A DNA stretch of 64,000 nucleotides from a virus. Under the pieces are notes generated by a model. The model was not told where the DNA came from. It made no database searches and saw only the letters and a program-made list of their open reading frames with translations. Made by a program: the position numbers and the translations under genes. Positions within the stretch are counted from its first letter, which is position 1. Each line of letters starts with the position of its first letter. Location of the stretch: positions 62,001 to 126,000 of IMG/VR virus record IMGVR_UViG_3300025127_006147. One strand, given 5' to 3'. Below are positions 1 through 7,690 of the stretch, one piece after another.

Positions 1-2739
1 CCACAACCAGACCAATACCTTAAAGTGATTGATAGTACACAAGAAGAACAACTGTCTTTTAATATTAGTAATAATGAAAACTATTCTTCCATTGAAGAAT
101 TATTTGATATTTTTACACCCCAGATACTCGATACATTTGAGGAGTATTTTCTAAATTTTACAGAAGCTTTTAATCCAGACCCACCAGTATATTACGATAG
201 TGAAGACATTAGAAGTTTGAATTTCCAAAAAACCATTAGAGAATTTTTGAAAATAGACCAAGACAAAGTTAACGATTCTCAAAGTAATACACAACTAAGT
301 TATAATTTAGGTCAAACACAGTTAAATAAAATTAACTCTACTTTAAGAGAATTTTTGTCACACCAAACAGCTTTTAATTTCTACAACCCAAAAGATATAG
401 ATATCTTAGTATTTAAAAGTATGGCTCCCCAATCAGGAGCTACACCTTACATAACTTTTGGTCAATATAAAGGTAATTTACCCCCAGACATTTCTTTAAA
501 TGATTCCACAACCCTATATGTAAACGAGTGGAAAGAATTAAGACAACAAGTAGGTTTTTATAGTGACTCTTTATCTTCCGCTTATACATTAAATTTAATT
601 TATAACGATAGTGGAAACTATGTAACAGAATTTTTCCGTGAGTTTAATATCGACTTTAATGTCCCCAACATTAAAAACCTGAGAAAAATTATTAGAATGT
701 ATGTAACTGCTAGAATTGAAGCGGGAGCGACACAAAATATAGACAATATAGAATTTTTACAAAGAATTAAAACGGAATCTATTGAAGCGTGGGAATTTGC
801 ACAATTTGATTTTATAAATCAATTGTTTATACAACTAAAAAAAGTGTTACCACAAACAGCGGAAACAGAAATCGAAGAATTTACAAACAATTCTACTTTT
901 GAAACTGATGAAGCTAAATTAGAACAATATCAGGTATTTAAGACTCTAAACGATAAGTGGGTAAGTGGGGAAGAATTCAGTAATAAGTATTTGTTTGAGG
1001 ATTTCTTATTTTATGATGTAGCTAACAGAGATGTGGGTGATAAAGCTATAATTACTACTGATGCTATTGCCAATTTTGATAGTATTAATAACGCTAATAA
1101 AAGTTTATTAACCATTATAGGAGCTATTTTACAAGGTAACTTCTTTAACTTTATGGGTATGCCTAGTTATATTAATTTTTACGGTATGACATCACAAGGT
1201 AACACACCCATCCCTAAATTAAGTACTCAAGAAGAAGCAGACGCTATTTTTGGTACACATTTAGAGGTAGATACTCTAGACTCAGGACCTAAATTTTTAT
1301 GTCAATACGTAGGACCACCGTCAACACAATTGGGTGGTGAATTAGCTAAACAAAGTAAATATGAAAATGATTCCTTCCTTTTAGGTAGGACAGCTCAAAA
1401 TCCATTACTTTCAACCGACTATGACCCACAAAAAAATAATAAGGTAGTTGCTTTTGCGGTAGATTTTGGAATACAGAGTCAAGGGGTATTTAAAGGAATT
1501 AGTTTAGACCAGAGTGAATTTAAAAACACTTCTGAATCTTTTGCTGTTACAGAATCCATGGCACAATCAGCGAATGATAAAAGTATTTTAACACAAGGAT
1601 TAAGTTTATTTAATATCTATAAAACTAGGTCGTATACATGTAAAATAGAAGCTATGGGTAATGTGTGTATACAACCAACAATGTACTTTTCACTCAGACA
1701 CATTCCAATGTTTAGTGGACCTTACTTAATATTAGACGTTGAACATACAATACAACCTAATACTATGACTACTAGTTTTACTGGAGTTAGAGTACCATTC
1801 CATAAAATGCCTGAAATAAGTCAACTAGTAGCTAAAGTTAATCAAACGTTTTTAAACAAACTAAGAAAAAAAGTAAAAGAAGAAAAAGCAATTCAAAGAC
1901 AAGGAGGATTTGAACCAGAGAGCACTACAGAAAGTAATTCAGTTAGAGAAGGTAATTATAATTTTAGGGGTAGAGATGATGGTAAGTTAGATTATATAAT
2001 TATTCATGTTACTGCTGGACTGAAATATGGTAGTAACCCTGTAGAAAAGATTAATAAACAACATTTAAATAGGGGGTTTGCTGGAATTGGTTACCATTAC
2101 TTAATAGGTAGGGGGGCTGAAGGAGATGACAATAGTCCACAAGGAACATTATATGGTGCTAGACCCCAAAATAAAGTAGGTGCACATACTAGAGGACATA
2201 ATAGCAGGTCTGTAAGTGTTAGTATGATAGCTAATTGTGCTAAAATGGGTGTGTATGATAAATCTGAAGGAGGAGACCATCCTACCTCAACCCAAAAAGA
2301 AACACTAGAGTGGACATTATTGTGGTTATTATTTGACACTCAACTATTTAGGATGACCGATAATAAAAGTGTAACTATTAAAACTAGAGAAGAAGATGTT
2401 AAGGTTACAAATCCTACGGTATTAGATAATACGGGAGGAGTACAATCAGCTTTATGGAAAAGTGTATTGAAAGGCCACAATCAATTTGCTAATAAAAGGT
2501 GTCCGTGTTTTAGAGTAGAAAGAACCCTAAGTGATACGGGCCCTGGTAGTTTAATGAGTAAATTGAGAATTAAATTAAAAAATGCTCTAGAAAGTGGAGA
2601 ATTTAGTCCAGGTCCAGACTTTGGACAAGCGTCTATGGTCAGGTACTTCTCTAAAAGAGCTAAAGGTAAAGGTTGGGTACCGAGCCCTTGGTCTACCTCA
2701 ACAGGTCAATTCGGAGGTAGAGATTTGGCAAGCAATTAA
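1..2739 (+). CDS. Tail hub-like protein fused to an N-acetylmuramoyl-L-alanine amidase (5' end outside window)
   Basis: The frame is open from base 1, so the gene starts upstream of the window; a GTG at 25 is probably not the true start. Residues below are counted from that GTG. The C-terminal part (about 650-870) is an Amidase_2/PGRP-type amidase that cuts the peptide stem from peptidoglycan. Likely zinc ligands are H661 in an IIIHVTAG strand, H818 in KGHN, and C826 or C828 in KRCPC. The region before it (about 500-610, with RSYTCKIEAMGN, a GPYLILDVEH strand and a TTSFTGVRV strand) resembles hub proteins of the gp27/gpD type; this is a weak match by eye. A hub joined to a wall hydrolase fits a virion lysin that opens the wall during DNA entry, like gp5 of T4. 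A separate free amidase lies at 60372-60983. Amidase call strong, hub call moderate. Confidence 0.72.
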   Translation, partial: PQPDQYLKVIDSTQEEQLSFNISNNENYSSIEELFDIFTPQILDTFEEYFLNFTEAFNPDPPVYYDSEDIRSLNFQKTIREFLKIDQDKVNDSQSNTQLSYNLGQTQLNKINSTLREFLSHQTAFNFYNPKDIDILVFKSMAPQSGATPYITFGQYKGNLPPDISLNDSTTLYVNEWKELRQQVGFYSDSLSSAYTLNLIYNDSGNYVTEFFREFNIDFNVPNIKNLRKIIRMYVTARIEAGATQNIDNIEFLQRIKTESIEAWEFAQFDFINQLFIQLKKVLPQTAETEIEEFTNNSTFETDEAKLEQYQVFKTLNDKWVSGEEFSNKYLFEDFLFYDVANRDVGDKAIITTDAIANFDSINNANKSLLTIIGAILQGNFFNFMGMPSYINFYGMTSQGNTPIPKLSTQEEADAIFGTHLEVDTLDSGPKFLCQYVGPPSTQLGGELAKQSKYENDSFLLGRTAQNPLLSTDYDPQKNNKVVAFAVDFGIQSQGVFKGISLDQSEFKNTSESFAVTESMAQSANDKSILTQGLSLFNIYKTRSYTCKIEAMGNVCIQPTMYFSLRHIPMFSGPYLILDVEHTIQPNTMTTSFTGVRVPFHKMPEISQLVAKVNQTFLNKLRKKVKEEKAIQRQGGFEPESTTESNSVREGNYNFRGRDDGKLDYIIIHVTAGLKYGSNPVEKINKQHLNRGFAGIGYHYLIGRGAEGDDNSPQGTLYGARPQNKVGAHTRGHNSRSVSVSMIANCAKMGVYDKSEGGDHPTSTQKETLEWTLLWLLFDTQLFRMTDNKSVTIKTREEDVKVTNPTVLDNTGGVQSALWKSVLKGHNQFANKRCPCFRVERTLSDTGPGSLMSKLRIKLKNALESGEFSPGPDFGQASMVRYFSKRAKGKGWVPSPWSTSTGQFGGRDLASN

Positions 2740-2742
2740 CAA

Positions 2743-2758
2743 GAGATTTACTAATCTC
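2743..2758. other. Short hairpin after the tail hub gene
   Basis: GAGATT and AATCTC form a perfect 6-bp stem around the loop TACT, starting 4 nt after the stop of the hub/amidase gene. No T-run follows, so it is not a typical intrinsic terminator. It may be an mRNA 3'-end or processing structure. It ends just before the TATTTATA motif at 2763. Confidence 0.35.
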
Positions 2759-2762
2759 GTAA

Positions 2763-2770
2763 TATTTATA
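2763..2770 (+). promoter_or_regulatory. TATTTATA motif, putative late promoter
   Basis: TATTTATA continues as TATTTATAGATA and ends 17 nt before the ATG at 2788. It belongs to a recurring motif found before many operon-leading genes here. No -35 element is visible, as in T4-type late promoters. Confidence 0.4.
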
Positions 2771-2787
2771 GATAAAATAACTTTATT

Positions 2788-2994
2788 ATGAGAAATATAG
2801 AAAAAAATTTAGACAACTTTTTAGGTAACAAAAATGTTAGAACTAAAAACATCAAAGTTGAAGAAGAAGGCTTTGAAGAAGTTTGTGACACAGAAACTGG
2901 AGAGTGTAAAACAATTAAATCAAAAGACGGTTTGATTGAAAGAGTAAATAAAAAAATGATTACTGAAGACGGTAGGAATTTATTAATGGGATAA
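2788..2994 (+). CDS. Small charged protein of unknown function (68 aa)
   Basis: I do not recognise this protein. It is a short, highly charged product with no membrane segment and one small acidic motif holding two cysteines (VCDTETGEC, about residues 32-40). The ATG follows an A/T-rich leader with no Shine-Dalgarno sequence, as is usual here. It leads a two-gene unit with the acidic protein at 3009, which ends at the terminator at 3746. Its place after the tail hub gene and behind a TATTTATA motif suggests late expression and a virion or assembly role, but nothing in the sequence shows function. Confidence 0.6.
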   Translation: MRNIEKNLDNFLGNKNVRTKNIKVEEEGFEEVCDTETGECKTIKSKDGLIERVNKKMITEDGRNLLMG

Positions 2995-3008
2995 AAAAAA
3001 CTAATAAA

Positions 3009-3716
3009 ATGAGTCGTAAAAAAAATATAGAAAGTATTTTATCCGAAGAACTACAAAGATTTAATCAAATAGGTGGATATGTTGAAAATCTTCACGAACA
3101 ATTTTTAGGTTTTGCAGGTGGTAGAACTGAATTGGGTGAACAAGAGGAAGAAGAAACAGATACACCAGAAGAAGGTGGGGACGATTTAGATTTGGGTGAT
3201 ACGGATGACACTACTGAAGAAACAGGTGATGACTTAGGTGGAGATGACTTAGGTGGTGATGATTTGGGTGGTGATGATTTGGGTGATGATACTAGTGATA
3301 ACACTGAAGAAATAGATGTGACAGATATCGTTACAATGACAAAAGAAACTGGTGAAAAAACTGAAGAATTAGAAGGAACCATCGGTAAACAAAAAGACAG
3401 TATTGACTCATTAATTTCTAAATTAGATGACTTAGAAAGTAAGTTGAATAGTATGGATAACATGATGTCTAGCATTAATCAGTTAGAAGATAAAATTGAA
3501 GAATATAGACCACAAACACCACAGGAAAAATTAGAATTACGTTATTTAGATAGTGGACCATTTAACCAGTCACCTAAAAAATATTGGGAAGAAAAAAAGG
3601 GTGATTTAAAGAAACAAAAAGATAAACATGAATATGTTTTAACTTCTGATGAAGTGGACGATGTTAATGATTCAGATATTAAAAATAGTTGGGTTTACAG
3701 TCCAGAAGAAGAATAA
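3009..3716 (+). CDS. Very acidic repeat and coiled-coil protein (235 aa), possible assembly or structural protein
   Basis: The N-terminus (residues 1-35, KKNIESILSEELQRFNQIGG) is a predicted amphipathic helix. Next is an extremely acidic stretch (about 40-100) containing four tandem GDDLG pentapeptides, then a likely coiled coil (about 112-165, with heptad-like ETEELEGTIG and LISKLDDLESKLNSM), then a charged tail. I recognise no family. Highly acidic, helix-rich proteins are common among scaffold, prohead-core and internal head proteins of T4-like phages, so such a role is possible but unproved. The ATG lies 14 nt after the previous stop in an A-rich leader. The gene is the last of its transcript, ending before the terminator at 3746. 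Confidence 0.65.
   Translation: MSRKKNIESILSEELQRFNQIGGYVENLHEQFLGFAGGRTELGEQEEEETDTPEEGGDDLDLGDTDDTTEETGDDLGGDDLGGDDLGGDDLGDDTSDNTEEIDVTDIVTMTKETGEKTEELEGTIGKQKDSIDSLISKLDDLESKLNSMDNMMSSINQLEDKIEEYRPQTPQEKLELRYLDSGPFNQSPKKYWEEKKGDLKKQKDKHEYVLTSDEVDDVNDSDIKNSWVYSPEEE
3225..3284 (+). repeat. Four tandem 15-nt repeats encoding GDDLG
   Basis: Four in-frame copies of a 15-nt unit (GGTGATGACTTAGGT and close variants) encode consecutive GDDLG pentapeptides within the acidic protein. Copies 3 and 4 are identical, suggesting recent slippage or duplication; the unit keeps the frame, so copy number could vary between relatives. Confidence 0.85.
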
Positions 3717-3745
3717 AATTAACAAAACATAAATAAATAAATTTT

Positions 3746-3773
3746 GGGGAACGTCATTGACTTCCCCTTTTTT
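3746..3773 (+). terminator. Rho-independent terminator
   Basis: GGGGAA pairs with TTCCCC; the stem extends through GTC/GAC past one bulged C, with ATT as loop, and is followed by six T. It closes the transcript of the 2788-3716 genes. Its 3' arm and T-run overlap the promoter that starts the SSB gene unit. Confidence 0.8.
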
Positions 3774-3787
3774 ATGTGTTATATTTT
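3757..3787 (+). promoter_or_regulatory. Host-type promoter of the replication operon
   Basis: TTG at 3757-3759, a 20-nt spacer, and TATATTTT at 3780-3787 match the Bacteroidota housekeeping layout TTG-N19/20-TAnnTTTG except for the last base. The SSB start codon is about 40 nt downstream. The -33 element lies inside the upstream terminator hairpin. Confidence 0.6.
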
Positions 3788-3827
3788 CCCATATAAACAT
3801 TTTAATTAATTAAAAAATAAATAACAA

Positions 3828-4706
3828 ATGAGTAGTTTAGACGCAGTTTTAAAACAGTATGAACAAGGACAAGTTCAAAACAACAGTCCAAAAAATAATA
3901 TTAGTAGAGAAGACAGACTTAAAAAGTACTTCGCTACTTATTTACCTAAGGGAGAAACTGAAGGTGAAGCTAACATTAGAATTTTACCTACTAGTGATGG
4001 TAGTTCTCCTTTTAAAGAAGTTTTCTTTCATGAAGTACAAGTTGATGGTAAGTGGGTTAAATTAATGGACCCAGGTAAAAATGGTGATGGTTCACCTACT
4101 GGTGAAAGAAGTCCTTTGAATGAAGTTGAGGAGGCACTGAAACTAACTGGTAATCAAAAAGATAAAGAAATAGCTAGACAATATCGTTCTAAGAAATTTT
4201 ACATAGTTAAAGTAATTGACCGTGACGCGGAAGATGATGGTGTTAAATTCTGGAGATTTAAATGGAATTATAAAGGTGACGGAGTAATGGATAAAATTAT
4301 CCCTATCTTTCAAAAAAGAGGAGACGTTACTGACAGTAAAGAAGGTAGAGATTTAACATTAATGTTAAAATCAGTACCACTTCCTAATGGTAAAGGAAAT
4401 TACACCGTTGTCTCTATGGTATTAGCTGAAGACCCTTCACCACTATCAACAGACGAGGCGAAAGTAAAAGAATGGGTTGGTAATACTGAAACGTATAAGG
4501 ATGTTTACTCACAAAAACCAGTAGAATATTTAGAGGCTGTTGCGAGAGGAGAAACTCCAGTATGGGACACAGACCTTAAAAAGTATGTATACGGTGACTC
4601 TCAAGAAACTATAAACATGGGAGGAATAACCCCACCACAACCAACAAATAATGCTCCAGTAGACCCACAAGCTGGTCAAGAGAGTGATTCAGATTTACCA
4701 TTTTAA
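3828..4706 (+). CDS. 32: Single-stranded DNA-binding protein, T4 gp32-like
   Basis: Coats single-stranded DNA during replication, recombination and repair, and recruits partner enzymes. The protein has the gp32 layout: a basic N-terminal segment (DRLKKYFATYLPKGE, about 26-40), a core with an INxxPT-like strand (ANIRILPTSDG) and an aromatic RFKWNY strand (about 142-147), and an acidic C-terminal tail ending SDSDLPF, which resembles the partner-binding tip of bacterial SSB. At 292 aa it is close to T4 gp32 (301 aa). It has no cysteines, so the zinc-binding subdomain of T4 gp32 is missing. It is the first gene of the replication operon behind a host-type promoter, with uvsX 12 nt downstream. Confidence is good from core, tail and context. 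Confidence 0.85.
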   Translation: MSSLDAVLKQYEQGQVQNNSPKNNISREDRLKKYFATYLPKGETEGEANIRILPTSDGSSPFKEVFFHEVQVDGKWVKLMDPGKNGDGSPTGERSPLNEVEEALKLTGNQKDKEIARQYRSKKFYIVKVIDRDAEDDGVKFWRFKWNYKGDGVMDKIIPIFQKRGDVTDSKEGRDLTLMLKSVPLPNGKGNYTVVSMVLAEDPSPLSTDEAKVKEWVGNTETYKDVYSQKPVEYLEAVARGETPVWDTDLKKYVYGDSQETINMGGITPPQPTNNAPVDPQAGQESDSDLPF

Positions 4707-4718
4707 TAAAATAAAATA

Positions 4719-5714
4719 ATGGCAATAAAGAAAAAAAGTTTTAAAGATATAAAAAGTAAGTTCTCTAAAAAAGCTTCCTTCAAACCAGATAGATTTTTTG
4801 ATTTGGGGGAAGCGTTCTTAGACGCTACAGGATTACCAGGACCAGCCATGGGACATATTAACATGCTTTTGGGACATAGTGATACTGGTAAAACTACAGC
4901 TTTAGTTAAAACAGCTGTAGATGCACAGAAAAAAGGTATTTTACCTGTGTTTATTATTACAGAACAAAAGTGGGATTTTGACCACGCTAAACTTATGGGT
5001 TTAGAATGTGAAAAAGATAAAGACGGTGATTGGGACGGGTTTTTCTTATTCAATAATGGATTTGAGTATATAGAACAAATTACTGACTATATTAATGAAT
5101 TGTTAGACGCTCAAGAAAAAGGTGAATTAGAATATGATTTAGCACTTTTATGGGATTCTGTTGGTTCTGTTCCTTGTAAAATGACGTTTGATGGGAAAGG
5201 AGGTAAACAACATAACGCTAGTGTATTATCAGATAAGATAGGTATGGGAATTAATCAGAGAATTACTGGTTCTAGGAATACTAACTCTAAATATTTAAAC
5301 ACACTAGTTACAGTTAACCAACCTTGGGTTGAATTACCTGACAATCCTTTTTCGCAACCAAAAATTAAAGCTAAAGGAGGAGAATCGTTATGGTTAAATT
5401 CTACAATAGTGTTTTTATTTGGTAATCAGAAGAATGCTGGAACTTCTAAAATAACAGCAACAAAAGATAAAAGAAAAGTTAAATTTGCGACTCGTACTAA
5501 AATTTCAATTATGAAAAACCATGTTAATGGTTTAGGTTATGAGGACGGAAAAATATTAGTAACACCTCATGGTTTCCTTAAAGGAAAGGACGCTGGAGAA
5601 GAAAAAAAATCAATAGAAGGTTATAAGTCCGAAAATTCTGAATATTGGAAAGACATTATAGGTTCTGATGGTGATTATAACTTAGCAGTTGAAGAAACTG
5701 GTGAAATATTTTAA
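4719..5714 (+). CDS. uvsX: UvsX/RecA-like recombinase
   Basis: A RecA-family ATPase that forms filaments on single-stranded DNA and drives strand exchange, supporting recombination-dependent replication. Walker A is GHSDTGKTT at residues 52-60; Walker B is the LALLWDSV strand near residue 142; a conserved VTVNQPW segment lies near 201. The length (331 aa) is shorter than T4 UvsX (about 390 aa) but within the phage range. It follows the SSB gene, its functional partner, and precedes the FKBP gene by 12 nt, so the three are probably co-transcribed. The start ATG is preceded by an A-rich leader without Shine-Dalgarno sequence. Confidence 0.93.
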   Translation: MAIKKKSFKDIKSKFSKKASFKPDRFFDLGEAFLDATGLPGPAMGHINMLLGHSDTGKTTALVKTAVDAQKKGILPVFIITEQKWDFDHAKLMGLECEKDKDGDWDGFFLFNNGFEYIEQITDYINELLDAQEKGELEYDLALLWDSVGSVPCKMTFDGKGGKQHNASVLSDKIGMGINQRITGSRNTNSKYLNTLVTVNQPWVELPDNPFSQPKIKAKGGESLWLNSTIVFLFGNQKNAGTSKITATKDKRKVKFATRTKISIMKNHVNGLGYEDGKILVTPHGFLKGKDAGEEKKSIEGYKSENSEYWKDIIGSDGDYNLAVEETGEIF

Positions 5715-5726
5715 ATTAAAAAAAAA

Positions 5727-6161
5727 ATGGCAAAAGTAGAAAAAGGTAGTAAAATTAAAGTACATTATACAGGTACTAAAAACGATGGTAGTAAATTTGA
5801 TAGTTCTTATGATAGAGGACAAGTATTAGAATTTGAAGTTGGTTCTGGACAAATGATAAAAGGATTTGATGAAGGTGTCGTTGGAATGGAAGTGGGTGAA
5901 ACTAAAGACCTACATTTAAAACCCGAAGAAGCTTACGGTTTAAGAAAAGAGGAAGCTAAAACAGAAGTACCTAAAGAGGCACTTCCACCAGATTTCAACC
6001 CACAAGTAGGGGAAACCGTACAAGGTCAAACAATAGATGGAAGACCAATTTTAGCAAAAGTTAAAGAATTACAAGAAAATAAAGTAATTTTAGACTTGAA
6101 CCATCCTTTAGCGGGTGAAGAACTTAACTTTAAGGTTGAGTTAATGGAAATAGAAAAATAG
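5727..6161 (+). CDS. FKBP-type peptidyl-prolyl isomerase, SlyD-like
   Basis: Catalyses cis-trans isomerisation of proline peptide bonds and can act as a folding chaperone. The FKBP core is clear: KIKVHYTGTKNDGSKFDSS at the N-terminus, then the FEVGSGQMIKGFDEGVVGM block (about 47-65), and a final ELNFKVELMEI strand. A long insert follows EEAYG (about 72-125), with PPDFNPQVGETVQG, and corresponds to the IF chaperone domain of SlyD. The His-rich metal tail of E. coli SlyD is absent. A folding factor in a phage replication operon is unusual. It could help fold the very large virion proteins or a replisome part, or may be a captured host gene. Base composition looks like that of its neighbours. 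Confidence 0.93.
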   Translation: MAKVEKGSKIKVHYTGTKNDGSKFDSSYDRGQVLEFEVGSGQMIKGFDEGVVGMEVGETKDLHLKPEEAYGLRKEEAKTEVPKEALPPDFNPQVGETVQGQTIDGRPILAKVKELQENKVILDLNHPLAGEELNFKVELMEIEK

Positions 6162-6185
6162 TGTTTAACTTTATAATAAAACAAC

Positions 6186-7202
6186 ATGTTAAAGACATTA
6201 GTTGTCGATGGCAATAGTATATTACAGACAGGATTTCATGGTGTAAAAGATTTTTACCATAACGGTAATCATTTTGGGGCTATATTTTATTTTCTAAATA
6301 CATTAAAAAGAAATTTAGAAAAAAAATCATATGATAAGGTAGTCGTATTTTGGGATGGTAAAAAAAATTACAAATATCGTAGAGAGTTATATTCTCCATA
6401 TAAAGTAAATCGGAAAAAAAGATTAGATAAGGATAAAATTGACGACATGTTTCGTCAAAAAAATCGTATATCACAATACCTAGAAGAGTTTTTTGTAAGA
6501 CAGGGCGGGTACAATAGTTGTGAGGCAGATGACTGTATCTCATATTATTGTAGAATATCACCTAATGAGAATAAAACTATACTCACCAACGATAAAGACC
6601 TACTACAACTAGTAAATCAACAAGTAAGTGTTTTCCTAACTAGAACTGAAACCCTTGTAACACATAAGGATAAAATTAAAGTAGGTAAGTTACCTATGTC
6701 TGTTCCCGCATGTAATATTCCAATAGTTAAAATTTTATTGGGTGATAGAAGTGACAATATCAAAGGAATTATGTATTTTGGAGAAAAGTCTTTGATTAAA
6801 CACTTCCCAGAGATTGAAAAAGATGATATTTCTATAGAAGAAATATTAAATAAAGCTCGGAATAAATTAAATGAGGGTAGTAAGGATAGGGGATTAAAAA
6901 ATTTATCAGAAGGTATTTCAGCTGATGGAAGAAAAGGTAAAGAATTTTTTGAAGTTAATGAAAAAATAATTAATCTAGAAAATACATTCTTAACTGAAGA
7001 AGCTAAAAATGAAATAAATGACCTGGTAAATGAATCTCTTGACCCAGAAGGAAGAGAAAATGAAAATGTAGTACAAATGATGAAAGACGATGGGTTATTT
7101 TCTGTACTACCTAAAAAAGATGACAGTTGGACATCGTTTATACACCCATTAATTCAACTAAGAAAAAAAGAAATTAAATATTTTAAAATACAAAACAATT
7201 AA
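6186..7202 (+). CDS. rnh: RNase H / 5'-3' flap nuclease, T4 Rnh-like
   Basis: FEN/PolA-N family nuclease that removes RNA primers and 5' flaps from lagging-strand fragments. The acidic two-metal site is complete by eye: D8 (VVDGN), D57 (FWDG, followed by the basic KNYKYRREL helix), E113, D115 and D116 (EADDCIS), D136 and D138 (TNDKDLL), and D187 and D190 (LLGDRSDNIKGI, which begins the helix-hairpin-helix region). The length of 338 aa is close to T4 RNase H (305 aa). It sits between uvsX/FKBP and the helicase gene, the usual company of replication enzymes. The next gene starts 3 nt after its stop. Confidence 0.92.
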   Translation: MLKTLVVDGNSILQTGFHGVKDFYHNGNHFGAIFYFLNTLKRNLEKKSYDKVVVFWDGKKNYKYRRELYSPYKVNRKKRLDKDKIDDMFRQKNRISQYLEEFFVRQGGYNSCEADDCISYYCRISPNENKTILTNDKDLLQLVNQQVSVFLTRTETLVTHKDKIKVGKLPMSVPACNIPIVKILLGDRSDNIKGIMYFGEKSLIKHFPEIEKDDISIEEILNKARNKLNEGSKDRGLKNLSEGISADGRKGKEFFEVNEKIINLENTFLTEEAKNEINDLVNESLDPEGRENENVVQMMKDDGLFSVLPKKDDSWTSFIHPLIQLRKKEIKYFKIQNN

Positions 7203-7204
7203 AA

Positions 7205-7654
7205 ATGGAAGACAAAAAAATAACAAAGTTTGAATTTTTACTAACATTAGAAGACCACATTATCTGTCAAAGATTTTTTAACGTAAAAGGATACAAACCT
7301 AGAAATACAAAATCTCTAGATTTGTATGAATCGGTAAAATACATTCAAGAAGAGATAAATGACTCATTAAAAATGAAAGCTACCGATTATTTAAGCTCCC
7401 TCTACAACAGTTATACACATACTGTCAATTTGTCAGAACAAGACCGTGAAGAGCCGCCTCATGAATATTTCAATATCTACATAAAATTGAATAATGAGAT
7501 AGTTACACACCGAATTTTTCCAGCTTGGATATATCCAGGTAAAATAAGATATACGGTGGATATTAGACCTTTTATTGGTAAGTTTTTGAGAGAACTCAGT
7601 GACGTATTGTCAGCTGAAAAAGTTGAGCGAAAGTATCTCGAAACGGTACTTTAA
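7205..7654 (+). CDS. Unknown protein in the replication operon (149 aa)
   Basis: I do not recognise this protein. It begins with a basic, aromatic N-terminal half (KFEFLLTLEDHIICQRFF, FNVKGYKP), then a helical segment near 40-65 and a beta-rich C-terminal half (EYFNIYIKL, IRYTVDIRPFIGKFLREL). It has no membrane segment or known motif. It starts 3 nt after the rnh stop and lies just before the gp41-like helicase gene. By position it could be a helicase loader (gp59-like) or another replisome accessory protein. That is context only: T4 gp59 is longer (217 aa) and I see no sequence match. Confidence 0.6.
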   Translation: MEDKKITKFEFLLTLEDHIICQRFFNVKGYKPRNTKSLDLYESVKYIQEEINDSLKMKATDYLSSLYNSYTHTVNLSEQDREEPPHEYFNIYIKLNNEIVTHRIFPAWIYPGKIRYTVDIRPFIGKFLRELSDVLSAEKVERKYLETVL

Positions 7655-7690
7655 AAGTATTTATTAATTACCCTAAAAGATTTAAGATAG

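Noticed and set aside
2594-2791. 65-aa plus-strand frame overlapping the end of the hub/amidase gene
   Set aside because: Overlaps the amidase coding region in another frame and has no recognisable content; the true next gene starts at 2788.
3859-4065. 68-aa plus-strand frame within the SSB gene
   Set aside because: Alternate-frame shadow of gp32, which is strongly supported.
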